DNA of 64,000 nucleotides, from positions 18,107 through 82,106 of the forward strand of contig NZ_JAUMKB010000019.1 of the NCBI RefSeq assembly GCF_030519375.1, given 5' to 3'. The translations under genes were made by a program, and so were the position numbers. How positions within the stretch are numbered: position 1 is the stretch's first letter; each line of letters opens with the position of its first letter. Below are positions 1-8,519 of the stretch, one piece after another. This stretch comes from Mucilaginibacter tolerans. Its GTDB lineage: Bacteria; Bacteroidota; Bacteroidia; Sphingobacteriales; Sphingobacteriaceae. Under the pieces are notes generated by a model. The model was not told the origin of the DNA, made no database searches, and saw nothing but the letters and a program-made list of their open reading frames with translations.

Positions 1-1
1 G

Positions 2-151
2 ATCAGCGAAGCTACCCATTATACTACATTCATCCGTTTAGCTAAAAAGTATGCAGATGGTATTGATGTGGATAAACGCTGGAAGGAGTTCCTTGACTAT
101 GAAGCTCAGGTAATCCAAAACTACGGGAAAAGCGAGACAATACACGGCTGA
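2..151 (+). CDS. miaE: tRNA-(ms2io6A)-hydroxylase MiaE, C-terminal end (partial)
   Basis: Only the last 49 codons are inside the window, read in frame 2 to the TGA at 149-151. MiaE is a ferritin-like di-iron monooxygenase that hydroxylates the isopentenyl side chain of ms2i6A at position 37 of tRNAs. The fragment has the family's EAxHYTTF segment, whose Glu and His fit the last di-iron ligands, then a WxxFLxYEAxxIxNYG stretch and the typical ETIHG end. The identification rests on remembered family features over a short piece. The gene enters from the left and is followed by about 70 bp before the sensor kinase gene. Confidence 0.8.
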   Translation: MSEATHYTTFIRLAKKYADGIDVDKRWKEFLDYEAQVIQNYGKSETIHG

Positions 152-220
152 TTCATCTATACAAACGCCCCGGTTACCGATACTTCTTCAAATAACGAAC
201 TGAAATATGTTGATTTGCAT

Positions 221-1459
221 ATGTTTAAGTTCAGGGCCTACCAAATAATTTTTCATATAGCAGGCTGGCTGCTGTTTATGGCTCTTCCGCTGTTGTTTCT
301 CAACGGTGGACAGGATGATCTCGCTTTGATACTCGGTAAACCGCTTTATTGGGTCTTTTGTATAACCTATGTTTTTCTTTTCTACCTCAATTCGTACATA
401 CTTATACCACATCTTTTTTTAAAGAAAAAATATACACTTTATGTAATAGTTATACTTGCTTTACTGGCCGGTACTTATTACCTGAAACCTTATGACAGGT
501 TAATAAGGAGTCAAGGGAGGCTAAATCCGGCGTATAAGGACTGGTCGCCAATGCGCGACCGGTTATTAGGAAAAACTATGCCGGGTCCACCGCACGGCGG
601 GCATATGTACAGCCATGAAGATGGCCTGGGTGGACCGCCTCCTGAAGATTCTGCTCGCAGATTTGGCCCTCCACCAGGGTTGCGTACCGATAGCGTGCAA
701 AGGCTGGGGCCATATGGGGGTGATGGGCCTCGTTTTGTGCGTCAAGAGGGTTTTGGGCATCATCGCCCATTTGATGTGATCAGCTTTTTCATTTTCTTAA
801 TGATTGTAGCATTGAGTACTGCGATGAAGATCATGGAGCAATGGCGAATGACAGAAAAGCGTGCCATTCAGGCTGAATCGGATAAGGCAAGTGCTGAACT
901 TTCTTTCCTTAAAGCGCAGATCAACCCCCATTTTTTATTTAATACCCTGAACAACATCTACACGCTGACTTTGATGAAAGACGATCATGCGCCGGATAGT
1001 ATTTTGAAATTGTCTAATATTATGCGGTACGTAACCGATGATGCCATGGCCGATTTCGTGTCGCTACAGCAGGAGGTAGATTGTATTTATGACTATATCG
1101 AACTGCAGCGTTTACGCCTGGGTGAAAAAACCGAAGTCGAGGTTGAAATTTCAGGAGACATTGATGAAAAAAAGGTTCCGCCTTTGATACTGATGACCTT
1201 TGTAGAAAATGTATTCAAATACGGTGTAAGCAAACACCATAAATCAAGTATCATTATTAAATTGGATGCAGATAAAACGGGTATAAACTTTTTCTGCCAG
1301 AACAGCATCTTCCCCGAAAAGAATGAGAAACGACGTGTTGGAATCGGGCTAAAAAATACCAAGCAGCGGCTTGAGCACCTGTACCCCAACAAGCATATCC
1401 TGGATATAAACACGGATAATCAAATGTACAGCGTTAAACTTACCCTGCAAACAGCATGA
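221..1459 (+). CDS. LytS-type sensor histidine kinase with Gly/Pro/His-rich extracytoplasmic loop
   Basis: Membrane sensor kinase of the LytS/YehU class (His_kinase family), 412 residues from the ATG at 221; an in-frame TTG lies two codons upstream. Three hydrophobic segments lie at about residues 8-28, 38-64 and 70-88, and a fourth at 186-203. Between the third and fourth is a loop of about 95 residues that is unusually rich in Gly, Pro, Arg and His (PGPPHGGH, GGPPPED, GFGHHRPF). The kinase core follows: the phospho-acceptor His at about 237 in QINPHFLFNTLNN, the ENVFKYG N-box near 330 and a GIGLKNT glycine box near 375. The last codons overlap the next gene by 4 bp (ATGA), so the two are translationally coupled. 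The stimulus is unknown. The loop could bind metal or another ligand; that is inference. Confidence 0.93.
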   Translation: MFKFRAYQIIFHIAGWLLFMALPLLFLNGGQDDLALILGKPLYWVFCITYVFLFYLNSYILIPHLFLKKKYTLYVIVILALLAGTYYLKPYDRLIRSQGRLNPAYKDWSPMRDRLLGKTMPGPPHGGHMYSHEDGLGGPPPEDSARRFGPPPGLRTDSVQRLGPYGGDGPRFVRQEGFGHHRPFDVISFFIFLMIVALSTAMKIMEQWRMTEKRAIQAESDKASAELSFLKAQINPHFLFNTLNNIYTLTLMKDDHAPDSILKLSNIMRYVTDDAMADFVSLQQEVDCIYDYIELQRLRLGEKTEVEVEISGDIDEKKVPPLILMTFVENVFKYGVSKHHKSSIIIKLDADKTGINFFCQNSIFPEKNEKRRVGIGLKNTKQRLEHLYPNKHILDINTDNQMYSVKLTLQTA

Positions 1460-2160
1460 CAAGGCTAAAATGTATTGCCATAGATGACGAGCCATTGGCT
1501 CTGAAACTGATTGCGAGGTATGTGCACCAGTTCCCGGAGCTGCAATTGGTACAGACATTTGAAGATGCTATATCGGGAGCAGAATATTTAAAACAGGGAA
1601 CAATCGATCTGTTGTTTATCGATATCAATATGCCCGATGTAAGCGGGTTAGAGTTGGTGCGTTCACTGGATAAAAAGCCGCTTATTATTTTCATTACGGC
1701 CTATAGAAACTTCGCTTATGAGGGCTTTGAGCTCGAGGCATTAGATTATATCCTGAAACCCATAGACGCCAAACGTTTTGCAAAAGCCGTTGATAAAGCG
1801 ATTGACTACTATAAATTTAAAAATAATGATGCCGGGGGAAAAACGGATAACAGCCTGTACGTTTACTCAGAATACCGGATGGTGAAGATCAACCTGGATG
1901 ATATCGAGTACATTGAGAGCATGGAAGATTACATTAAGATTCATGTTCATAATGCCAAAACTATACTCACCCTGATGCCTTTGAAAAAGGTATTGGAAAA
2001 GCTCCCTGCCGACAAGTTTCAGCGCATACACCGCAGCTTTATAGTAGCTGTAGATAAGATCAAATCTATCCATAACCGCAAGGTGCAATTGGCTCATGCA
2101 GAGCTGCCAGTAAGCGAAAGTTATATGGATTTCGTGCGCAAATGGATGAAATTTAAATGA
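1456..2160 (+). CDS. LytTR-family response regulator
   Basis: DNA-binding response regulator, 234 residues. The receiver domain (about 1-120) has the acidic pair Asp10-Asp11, the phospho-acceptor Asp56 (LLFIDINMP), Thr81 and Lys101 in the order expected of an active receiver. The C-terminal LytTR domain (about 138-234) has the family IEYIESMEDYIKIH and FQRIHRSFIV segments. It starts inside the stop of the kinase gene (ATGA at 1456-1459), so it is the cognate regulator of that kinase. Its targets are not visible. The exported dioxygenase-like gene 117 bp downstream on the same strand is the nearest candidate, and some read-through is possible because I see no terminator between them. Confidence 0.95.
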   Translation: MTRLKCIAIDDEPLALKLIARYVHQFPELQLVQTFEDAISGAEYLKQGTIDLLFIDINMPDVSGLELVRSLDKKPLIIFITAYRNFAYEGFELEALDYILKPIDAKRFAKAVDKAIDYYKFKNNDAGGKTDNSLYVYSEYRMVKINLDDIEYIESMEDYIKIHVHNAKTILTLMPLKKVLEKLPADKFQRIHRSFIVAVDKIKSIHNRKVQLAHAELPVSESYMDFVRKWMKFK

Positions 2161-2277
2161 AAAAGGTCTTTTTATCGGCACAAAACAACGATTAACCGAT
2201 ACACCATCAGCTGCGCTAACCTGTAACGATAATTTTACGTCAGTAAATAAAATTATCAAACGCAAATTGATTAGCCG

Positions 2278-3030
2278 ATGGAACGCAAGAATTTTCTAAA
2301 AACATTCGCCCTGATGGCAGCCGCCGGGCCGATGATTATTGATGGTTGTAAAAAAGATGCTACGACCAAAACTTCCTCTACCACCGGGACGAGCAGTTCT
2401 TCTACCAGTACATCCAGCACTTCAGGCAGTTGTATTGTAACCGCCGATGAAACGGAGGGGCCATACCCTTATGTAGGTGGAGAAAGTACCAATCCGCTGG
2501 ATCGCAGCGATGTGACCGGTGGTCAGACTGGTGTGCCCCTTACCTTGAGTTTTTTAGTGGTAGACGCAGGCAACAGTTGTAACGTAGTAAGCAATGCCCG
2601 GGTGGATATATGGCACTGCAATAAAGATGGCTACTATTCCGGTTATGCTAATCAGAACAGCTCACTGGGTGTTAAAAGCTATGTAGGCGAAACCTGGCTG
2701 AGAGGATACCAGTTAACCGACTCAACTGGTGTGGCAAAATTTACCACCATTTATCCGGGCTGGTATTCCGGCAGGGCCACACATATTCATATTGAAGTTT
2801 ATGTGAATGGCGTAATGAAGAAGACCACGCAGATCTGTTTTTCTGAATCGACAAATGGTGTAGTTTATGTCAGTTCGCTGTACTCGGCACACGGGGTAAA
2901 CCCGATAACCAACGAAGCTGATAGCATTTTGGGTAATTCAACGACCGACCTGGCCAACGAGACAGTAAGCCTGACCGGCAGTGTGAGCGAAGGTTATAGC
3001 GGATCGTACACCATAGGGATCAAATTATAA
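2278..3030 (+). CDS. Intradiol ring-cleavage dioxygenase-like lipoprotein
   Basis: Exported 250-residue protein of the intradiol dioxygenase superfamily (non-haem Fe(III), catechol-type ring opening). The N-terminus ERKNFLKTF resembles a Tat signal with Arg-Lys in place of Arg-Arg. A hydrophobic stretch and Cys24 in IIDGC follow, which fits a lipoprotein anchor. A Ser/Thr linker (about 30-50) precedes the barrel. By analogy with protocatechuate 3,4-dioxygenase the iron ligands should be Tyr120 (after WHCNKDG), Tyr163, His169 and His171 in YPGWYSGRATHIH, with Arg166 beside them; all are present. So it should bind iron, but the substrate is unknown and surface-anchored members may not act in classical catechol catabolism; no such pathway genes are nearby. 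Confidence 0.88.
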   Translation: MERKNFLKTFALMAAAGPMIIDGCKKDATTKTSSTTGTSSSSTSTSSTSGSCIVTADETEGPYPYVGGESTNPLDRSDVTGGQTGVPLTLSFLVVDAGNSCNVVSNARVDIWHCNKDGYYSGYANQNSSLGVKSYVGETWLRGYQLTDSTGVAKFTTIYPGWYSGRATHIHIEVYVNGVMKKTTQICFSESTNGVVYVSSLYSAHGVNPITNEADSILGNSTTDLANETVSLTGSVSEGYSGSYTIGIKL

Positions 3031-3049
3031 AATTTGAAAATATAAGGCG

Positions 3050-3580
3050 ATGAGTAAGGCAAAGATCAAAATAGTTTACAGGCAGGCAATTGATGAGTCG
3101 TGTTCCAGCGCTTTTGAAAAAGCTATTTTCCAGGCATCGTATGATGAGTTCCTGTTAAAATCGCAGGCTTATAACAGCGAGGGTAAGTTTAAAACCTTCA
3201 GCAAGATCAAAGCGAATGATGGTCGGGCCAACTCATTGCATTACAAGCTGAGCTTTTCGGTGGGGCATTTTATTGCACAACTGAATAATAAAATACCTGT
3301 GATTAAGGATAACAAAGGCAACAAGATTTCCTTTGAGGTGGCAAATTTTGAATTGATCGAATCGCATATTGAAGATGCATCCTTTCATAAAGTCGCGATC
3401 AATTATGAAACGGGTTTGCTATCGTTGATCGAGATCATGGGCGAATACCTGTTACTTGCCAACGATGATCTTCCCGAACATGGCCCTACAGATACTTTTG
3501 TTCTAAGAATGCAACCCGACCTGTCTATTGTAAGCTACCATGAGATGAATCAACCTCGGATCATATTAAATGCATCCTGA
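3050..3580 (+). CDS. Hypothetical protein, 176 residues
   Basis: I do not recognise this family. The protein is soluble, with no signal peptide or membrane segment, and has mixed alpha/beta character. It begins with a short beta-like KIKIVYRQ segment, has a central LSFSVGHFIAQL helix and ends NQPRIILNAS. The ATG lies 19 bp after the dioxygenase-like gene, so it is probably cotranscribed with it. A hairpin with a T-rich tail follows at 3628-3664. Codon use looks like that of its neighbours. The reading frame is convincing from its length and placement, but no function can be assigned. Confidence 0.75.
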   Translation: MSKAKIKIVYRQAIDESCSSAFEKAIFQASYDEFLLKSQAYNSEGKFKTFSKIKANDGRANSLHYKLSFSVGHFIAQLNNKIPVIKDNKGNKISFEVANFELIESHIEDASFHKVAINYETGLLSLIEIMGEYLLLANDDLPEHGPTDTFVLRMQPDLSIVSYHEMNQPRIILNAS

Positions 3581-3627
3581 CAAAAAATTATTTTACTCCC
3601 CTTTTTCATAACTGTGTTTTAATTTGG

Positions 3628-3664
3628 GCGTCTGCAATTAACCCGGCAGGCGCTTCTTATTTTT
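3628..3664 (+). terminator. Hairpin terminator between convergent genes
   Basis: The arms gcgtctgc (3628-3635) and gcaggcgc (3646-3653) pair over 8 bp with one G-T wobble and a 10-nt loop, followed by ttcttattttt. It ends the plus-strand dioxygenase/hypothetical unit and overlaps the stop codon of the convergent monooxygenase gene. The opposite-strand side also has an A/T-rich tail, so it may work in both directions. Confidence 0.5.
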
Positions 3665-5264
3665 GAGGAATTACACCAGCAACGTTTTGCAGGTAGTTAT
3701 CGAGCATGCCCAAATCAACCACATCGTTCATGTAGCCGATGTGCATATCGGGCCTTACAATGATAGCCATCTGGCGATGAGGATCAGCCTCGAAAGCATC
3801 AAAAACATTTACATTTTTCCCTGATGGCGGCAGATAGAAGAAATTGAGTACGCCCGGATATTTGGTAGTGATCCATTTGGCGATAGTGAACAGAAACATC
3901 TTGTCAAATTTGCCAAATATGATAAGTGTAAAGCCCGGCTTGGCGCACCATTCGTGCAGATCGGTTTCTGTTTCTTTTTTCTCGTCGTACACTTTCAGGT
4001 AAGGCACCCTGTCGCCTGCACGCACTTTGGTACTTTTACTGAGATGTAAGTTTATACTGCTGTCGCGATAAGAAATACCTGTTTGGGAAACTATCCTGAA
4101 AAAGAAGGTTTTTAGCTTTTTGCTTCTCCAGGCAATGTTCAAAAGTCTTGGCAGTATCCATTTTCTGTAGATATTGGTAAACCAACTTTTGGACATAACA
4201 ATTTTAAACGCCTTATCGGTAGTGTTTAATAGTCTTTTTGCTACCGGCATACGCTCATCGGCGTAACTATCCAAAATGCTTTCTTTTATTTGCCCATTGA
4301 TCACCCCTGCCAGTTTCCATGCCAGGTTATAAGCATCCTGCAAGCCCGTGTTCATTCCCTGACCGCCTACGGGCGAATGGATATGCGCCGCATCCCCGAT
4401 AAGGAAACATCGTTGTTCGCGAAACCTTTCTGCCATACGGTGATGAAGTTTATAGATAGTAAACCAATTGTTCTGTTCTATTTTTATGGCTGATTTGGTG
4501 AGGCTGATCATATACGGCAATACATCTTCCGCTACTACATCTTCTATTTCATTAAATTCCGGTGGCAGATTGCCGATTATGCGATAGCTGTCTTTTTCGG
4601 GTAGCGGAAAAAAGCCGGCAAGATTATCCTTATCAAGATACAGCCGGATATAATCACCCGTTAAAAAATCGGTATCCAGTTTCAGATCGGCGAGGTAAAA
4701 GAAACTGGGGTAAGTGTCCCCCTTAAAGGGGATTTGTGATTGTTTACGGACCATGCTATGAGCCCCGTCCGCACCGATAACCCAGTCACATTTCAGGTTA
4801 TATTCACCCTCTTCATTTTTTATTTGGGCGGTTACTGATCCTGGTTCTTGTTGCAATGAAATCAGCGAGGTATTCCAGTAAACAGGGCAGCAGTTTTGAG
4901 TCAGATTTTCCAGCAGTACACGTTCATTTTTACTTTGCTGATATAGAAACACGTAGGGGAACGGTGTCATTCCTTCGCCAACATTGCTTAGCGATAAGGA
5001 TGCCATTTGCCTGCCACCCTGGTTAAAATTCAACCCCTGTGTAGGCTTGCCGTTAGGGATAACCTGGTTGATGATACCCATTTGCCGGTATATCTCAAGG
5101 GATCGTGCCTGCACTGCCAGGGCTTTCGATTGATCCGTCGGCCCCAGCTTATCGTCAATAATGATGGGTTGAATGCCATAGCGAAGCAGTTGCGCAGCCA
5201 TCATCAGTCCCGAAGGTCCTGCGCCTGAGATCAGCACTTTGGTATGTCGTTCGGTGATCACCAT
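3657..5264 (-). CDS. FAD-dependent aromatic-ring hydroxylase (PheA/TfdB class)
   Basis: A 535-residue flavoprotein monooxygenase of the FAD_binding_3 class, expected to hydroxylate aromatic or polyketide-like substrates with NAD(P)H and O2. The Rossmann fingerprint GAGPSG is at 14-19. The middle DG motif appears as WVIGADGAHSMVRKQ, and the second FAD motif as CFLIGDAAHIHSPVGGQGMN. The C-terminal 130 residues resemble the thioredoxin-like domain of phenol hydroxylases (PGFTLIIFG) but have no CxxC. It lies 5 bp downstream of the methyltransferase gene on the same strand and is probably cotranscribed with it. The substrate cannot be predicted. Confidence 0.92.
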   Translation of the reverse strand: MVITERHTKVLISGAGPSGLMMAAQLLRYGIQPIIIDDKLGPTDQSKALAVQARSLEIYRQMGIINQVIPNGKPTQGLNFNQGGRQMASLSLSNVGEGMTPFPYVFLYQQSKNERVLLENLTQNCCPVYWNTSLISLQQEPGSVTAQIKNEEGEYNLKCDWVIGADGAHSMVRKQSQIPFKGDTYPSFFYLADLKLDTDFLTGDYIRLYLDKDNLAGFFPLPEKDSYRIIGNLPPEFNEIEDVVAEDVLPYMISLTKSAIKIEQNNWFTIYKLHHRMAERFREQRCFLIGDAAHIHSPVGGQGMNTGLQDAYNLAWKLAGVINGQIKESILDSYADERMPVAKRLLNTTDKAFKIVMSKSWFTNIYRKWILPRLLNIAWRSKKLKTFFFRIVSQTGISYRDSSINLHLSKSTKVRAGDRVPYLKVYDEKKETETDLHEWCAKPGFTLIIFGKFDKMFLFTIAKWITTKYPGVLNFFYLPPSGKNVNVFDAFEADPHRQMAIIVRPDMHIGYMNDVVDLGMLDNYLQNVAGVIPQK

Positions 5265-5269
5265 TTATA

Positions 5270-5980
5270 TCAGGAATGAAATAAAAGGAAAATTGTTGGC
5301 CGCTTATGCAAATCAGGAACCTTCTGCTTCCACTCGGCAATGGTTTTTGTTTGCACGAGCTCGTCTTCTGCTGTCAGGTTGCAGGCAATGCAAAGCCTGG
5401 TTTTGGGTGAGCACGACCGTAATATTTCCTCCACCATTGGGTTGTTACGGAAGGGGGTCTCGATAAACAACTGCGTTTGGTTATGACGTTGTGCAAGCGT
5501 TTCCAGTTCCTTTATCTTCCGGCTGCGCTCGATTTTATCAATCGGCAGGTAGCCATGAAAGGTAAAGCTCTGCCCGTTAAATCCTGATGCCATTACCGCT
5601 AACAAGATCGAACTCGGCCCAACCAGCGGTACCACTTTGATGCCTTTGCGATGTGCCTCGGCCACAATATCCGCTCCAGGATCAGCTACACCGGGGCAAC
5701 CTGCTTCGCTCATCAGGCCTACATCATTACCCGCAACCAATCCGTTAAAGAACTCGTTAATAGGTATATCGCGGTTGTGTTTGCCATAATCGTGAATGAT
5801 GAGTTCGCTTTGCGGTGTGCGTAATCCGGCTTCTTTCAAAAAGCGGCGCGCAGTCTTTTCGTTCTCTACAATGTATTCCTTTACCTGGTTAATAGTATCC
5901 ACCAGGTAGGGGGTGAACGATTTGGCAGCTGCCTGTTCGGCAAGTGGTACAGGGATTAAAAAAAGCGTTCCGGCAGGCAT
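5270..5980 (-). CDS. SAM-dependent methyltransferase of the RsmI/tetrapyrrole-methylase fold
   Basis: A 236-residue protein of the COG0313 (RsmI) family in the tetrapyrrole-methylase fold. It has the family's G-rich SAM loop as MSEAGCPGVADPG and the second signature VVPLVGPSSILLAVMASG. Genuine RsmI (2'-O-methylation of C1402 in 16S rRNA) normally has an EDTRxT segment near residue 40. Here that region reads IVENEKTARRFLK, so this looks like the second COG0313 paralogue seen in Bacteroidota rather than the canonical enzyme, and I give no gene symbol. It starts at the ATG near 5978 and leads a two-gene operon with the FAD monooxygenase. Confidence 0.85.
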   Translation of the reverse strand: MPAGTLFLIPVPLAEQAAAKSFTPYLVDTINQVKEYIVENEKTARRFLKEAGLRTPQSELIIHDYGKHNRDIPINEFFNGLVAGNDVGLMSEAGCPGVADPGADIVAEAHRKGIKVVPLVGPSSILLAVMASGFNGQSFTFHGYLPIDKIERSRKIKELETLAQRHNQTQLFIETPFRNNPMVEEILRSCSPKTRLCIACNLTAEDELVQTKTIAEWKQKVPDLHKRPTIFLLFHS

Positions 5981-6036
5981 ATTGCAAAGTTGGTTTTTTT
6001 GTTGTAAATTAAGACATCTGATTTTTGTTTATAAAA

Positions 6037-6753
6037 ATGAAATCGTTAGGCATCAATTGGTTTATAGAAGGGTCCATAGATTTCGAGCATAAGAAATATA
6101 TTCTGCTTGATTATCTGCAGGAGATCAACCGCCATTTTGATCGCAGCCGGCTGTATCCGAACCTCACCGACCTGATATTTCATTACAACAACCTGCTCGA
6201 TTTTAAGCGTACCAAATCTATTGTGCAACAGGCCTTTCCGCAACGAATGACACAAGCGGATATCGAAGCGGTAAAGCTCACTTACGAAAAGATTATTCAG
6301 GATGATGCCTCCATGCAGGAGATCGAAAGCATTATTTCATACGCACTGTATAAAATGAATCCTGCGATACAAACAGGCAAGGAGATATATGATTTTGTAG
6401 AAAGCCACCTGAATATCGACCCGGTTGGACTTGTGCCGCTAATGCCATACAGCGGCTATTTTTCGCTGCGTAATGGCAAGGAGCGTACCAACTGGGTGTA
6501 CGAATACCAGATCACCATTTTTGAAAATAAGGACGATAAATTCAGGGGGATCAATATTCAGTTTGTGGATACTTATGAGCAGAGCATTACTACTACACCG
6601 GAGTTTATTAAACTCGATTTGATCAATAAGCACAGGCACCTGCCCAACCCGGCAGTGTATTATGTTGCCAGCGATATCAGCTTCCCGTTAGAGCAAACCT
6701 TGTTGCCCGTAGCTAAAAGAAGTTTGGTGAAATATATTTCGAAAGCGGCGTAA
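6037..6753 (+). CDS. Hypothetical protein, 238 residues, Bacteroidota-type
   Basis: A soluble protein of unknown function with no signal peptide. It opens with MKSLGINWFIEGSIDFEHKKY and has helical segments (FDRSRLYPNLTDLIFHYNNL) and a C-terminal part that looks beta-rich (VYEYQITIFENK). I chose the ATG at 6037; an in-frame TTG at 6025 is less likely. It is divergent from the methyltransferase gene across 56 bp, so the two promoters must be very close or overlapping. I recall similar uncharacterised proteins in Bacteroidota genomes but cannot name a family. Confidence 0.8.
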   Translation: MKSLGINWFIEGSIDFEHKKYILLDYLQEINRHFDRSRLYPNLTDLIFHYNNLLDFKRTKSIVQQAFPQRMTQADIEAVKLTYEKIIQDDASMQEIESIISYALYKMNPAIQTGKEIYDFVESHLNIDPVGLVPLMPYSGYFSLRNGKERTNWVYEYQITIFENKDDKFRGINIQFVDTYEQSITTTPEFIKLDLINKHRHLPNPAVYYVASDISFPLEQTLLPVAKRSLVKYISKAA

Positions 6754-6767
6754 AACAATACCAAAAC

Positions 6768-6884
6768 GACATTGTGAGGAGTGCGCGACGAAGCAATCCC
6801 TGATTAGCAGAGCAGCTATGCAAGTTCGACGCCTTTCTATTCGCTCTGTATAGTTTGCGGTTGCCACACTGCGTTCGCAATGAC
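6768..6884. repeat. Degenerate palindromic intergenic repeat (CATTGCGAGGA...-type)
   Basis: The gap after the hypothetical gene starts with cgacattgtgaggagtgcgc and gacgaagcaatcc and ends with gcggttgccacactgcgttc followed by gcaatgac, so its two ends are degenerate inverted copies of each other. This text matches a widespread bacterial palindromic repeat type that I recognise by its cattgcgag and gaagcaatcc words. On the minus strand it translates to a spurious CHCERSVA-type peptide. It lies between the 3' ends of two convergent genes. Confidence 0.6.
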
Positions 6885-6889
6885 AAGAG

Positions 6890-7471
6890 TTATTTCCCCG
6901 GATTTTCCTTTTTATACTCCTCATTCAAACCGACAAGCACGTCCTGTGTTACATCCAGGCTTTCATCGCCAAACAGCATTGCAGGGTTAGCTTTTGAGTA
7001 GGTAAGTACAATTTTGTAGCCTTTTGTTTTGCAGTAGGTTTTCAGGTAAGCTGCCAGTTTATCGTATAGTTTGGAGTTTTGGGCTTCTTGCTCATCTTGT
7101 AATTGCTTAGCGGTATTTTGACTAAGCTCCTGTAAGTCCTGTTGTTTTTTTGCCAGGCGTTTTTCAGTTGCGGTACGCTGAGCCAGGTTCAGGCTGTTCG
7201 CACTTTTCTGGTAAGCAGCTACTTCTTTCTGGAAGGCCTGCCCTTTGGCAGCCAGTTCTGTTTGCGCGCCCTGCGATAAAGTTTGCAGCCTGGTTTTTAT
7301 AGCTGCGTAATACGCGTATTTGCTCAGCAGGGTATCCGAGTTGATGTATACAATACCGCCTTTGTTATCGGTGCTTGGAGCAGGCGCAGTAGTGGCAGGT
7401 GCAGGAGCAGTTTGTGCATTAGCTGCAACAGTAGCCAGTATGATAGATAATGTGATGATTAATGATCTCAT
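6890..7471 (-). CDS. OmpH/Skp-family periplasmic chaperone
   Basis: A 193-residue exported protein with a clear signal peptide (MRSLIITLSIILATVAANA, cut before Gln), then a Pro/Ala/Thr linker (about 20-35). The Skp-like body begins with the family GGIVYINSDTLLSKY strand, continues with a long helical hairpin rich in Gln, Lys and Ala (about 60-130), and returns to KGYKIVLTYSKANPAMLFG. Skp prongs hold unfolded outer-membrane proteins in the periplasm. I start it at the ATG at 7469-7471 because the signal peptide begins there. In many Bacteroidota Skp genes sit beside bamA; this one stands alone, so it is probably an extra paralogue. Confidence 0.88.
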   Translation of the reverse strand: MRSLIITLSIILATVAANAQTAPAPATTAPAPSTDNKGGIVYINSDTLLSKYAYYAAIKTRLQTLSQGAQTELAAKGQAFQKEVAAYQKSANSLNLAQRTATEKRLAKKQQDLQELSQNTAKQLQDEQEAQNSKLYDKLAAYLKTYCKTKGYKIVLTYSKANPAMLFGDESLDVTQDVLVGLNEEYKKENPGK

Positions 7472-7679
7472 ATTATGTGCGTTTGGTAAAAGCTGCGAAT
7501 TTACAGTTTTAAAATAAACGAGCAAATGATGAAGATTATTGGGTTGATGTGTTTCAGTGTTTTAAATGTGGGTATTCTTTGCGGGGAAACATTGAAACGA
7601 AGCAAGTATAAAAAGTGTGGTTTTTCACAAATATGGGTTTTTGTATCTTTAGCGAAACTAAACCAGTTCACTAATTTTT

Positions 7680-8153
7680 ATGAATGCTTTCTCAATACAC
7701 CATCAGCTTGCCTTTAAGGAATACAGAAGAATTTACTTCACACTTTTATACAATCAAGTATGGATGATTTTGATTCCCGTGGCTGCACTTCTGCTGATCC
7801 TTTCCGAAGTAATATTTCGACTTACTAAAAATTACGAGATATTAGGTAATGATTACTATCAGTTTGCTTTGACAATAATTTCTTTTGTAGCTATTTGGAC
7901 ACCATTAATTTCGCTTTACCAAGTCAAGAGAAATTTTAAAAGTACCTATAAATTAAGTGAGCCAACTACATACGAGTTTTCAGATGAGGGGTAAACTGCA
8001 ACTGGTGTATCTTATGATAGTATATCGGATTGGTCAAAGGTTTACAAAGTTCAAATAATAAAGGGATGGCTGATACTAGATCATCGCCGTTATGCAGCGA
8101 ATAGGGTAAAAATTGAACCCAGCAACGAGAATAATATCGAGGTGCTAAAGTAA
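7680..8153 (+). pseudogene. YcxB-like membrane protein interrupted by an in-frame stop
   Basis: The first 104 codons from the ATG at 7680 encode two hydrophobic segments (about 27-45 and 60-80) and then a cytoplasmic stretch ending TYEFSDEG. A TAA stop sits at 7992-7994. The same frame then stays open for 52 more codons to a second TAA at 8151-8153, and those codons read like the YcxB C-terminal domain (SDWSKVYKVQIIKGWLIL). No frameshift is needed to join the halves, so a single base change seems to have broken an otherwise intact 157-residue gene. A weak promoter-like TATCTTTA lies at 7644-7651. The alternatives are stop read-through or a sequencing error. Confidence 0.6.
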
Positions 8154-8519
8154 TTCCTTAAGGCTGGTCATTTCAAAGCGAAACTTAAATGGTAAACCTT
8201 GTTTCGCTGTTCACTCCACTGAATCCAAACACACTGGAACGCCTGAAACAATTAAACACACCAGCCAAAACCTATAACGTAATACTCAAACGTGCAACCT
8301 TACTGCAGCTTCACCCCCGCTAGTGCGAGTATGACAGGCAGGACTAAGCGTAAAAGCTACCCGTAACTTTTATTTAGACACGAGTACCCCGAACCCCGGC
8401 AATTTTGCGCTGCATACTCGCTCTGGTTAGAGGAAAAATGCCTCGTGGATAAAGCCAATATTTTGATATTTTCGTAATAAAACTCAAATTGAACATTTTA
8501 CCAGATAAATCAATGAATT
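8154..8519. other. Intergenic stretch, 366 bp
   Basis: There is no convincing gene here. A 44-codon frame opens at the ATG at 8189 and closes at the TAG at 8321-8323 (MVNLVSLFTPLNPNTLERL...). It is the only open stretch with coding-like text, but I recognise no family and see no ribosome site. The rest is ordinary intergenic sequence leading to the EthD-type gene; the last 60 bp are AT-rich and should hold that gene's promoter. Confidence 0.4.

Noticed and set aside
6688..6924. 78-codon minus-strand frame with CHCERSVA-type text
   Set aside because: It is the translation of the palindromic repeat at 6768-6884 and overlaps two real genes.
7526..7717. 63-codon plus-strand frame before the YcxB-like gene
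   Set aside because: It overlaps the start of the better-supported gene, has no recognisable domain, and most of it is AT-rich promoter-type sequence.
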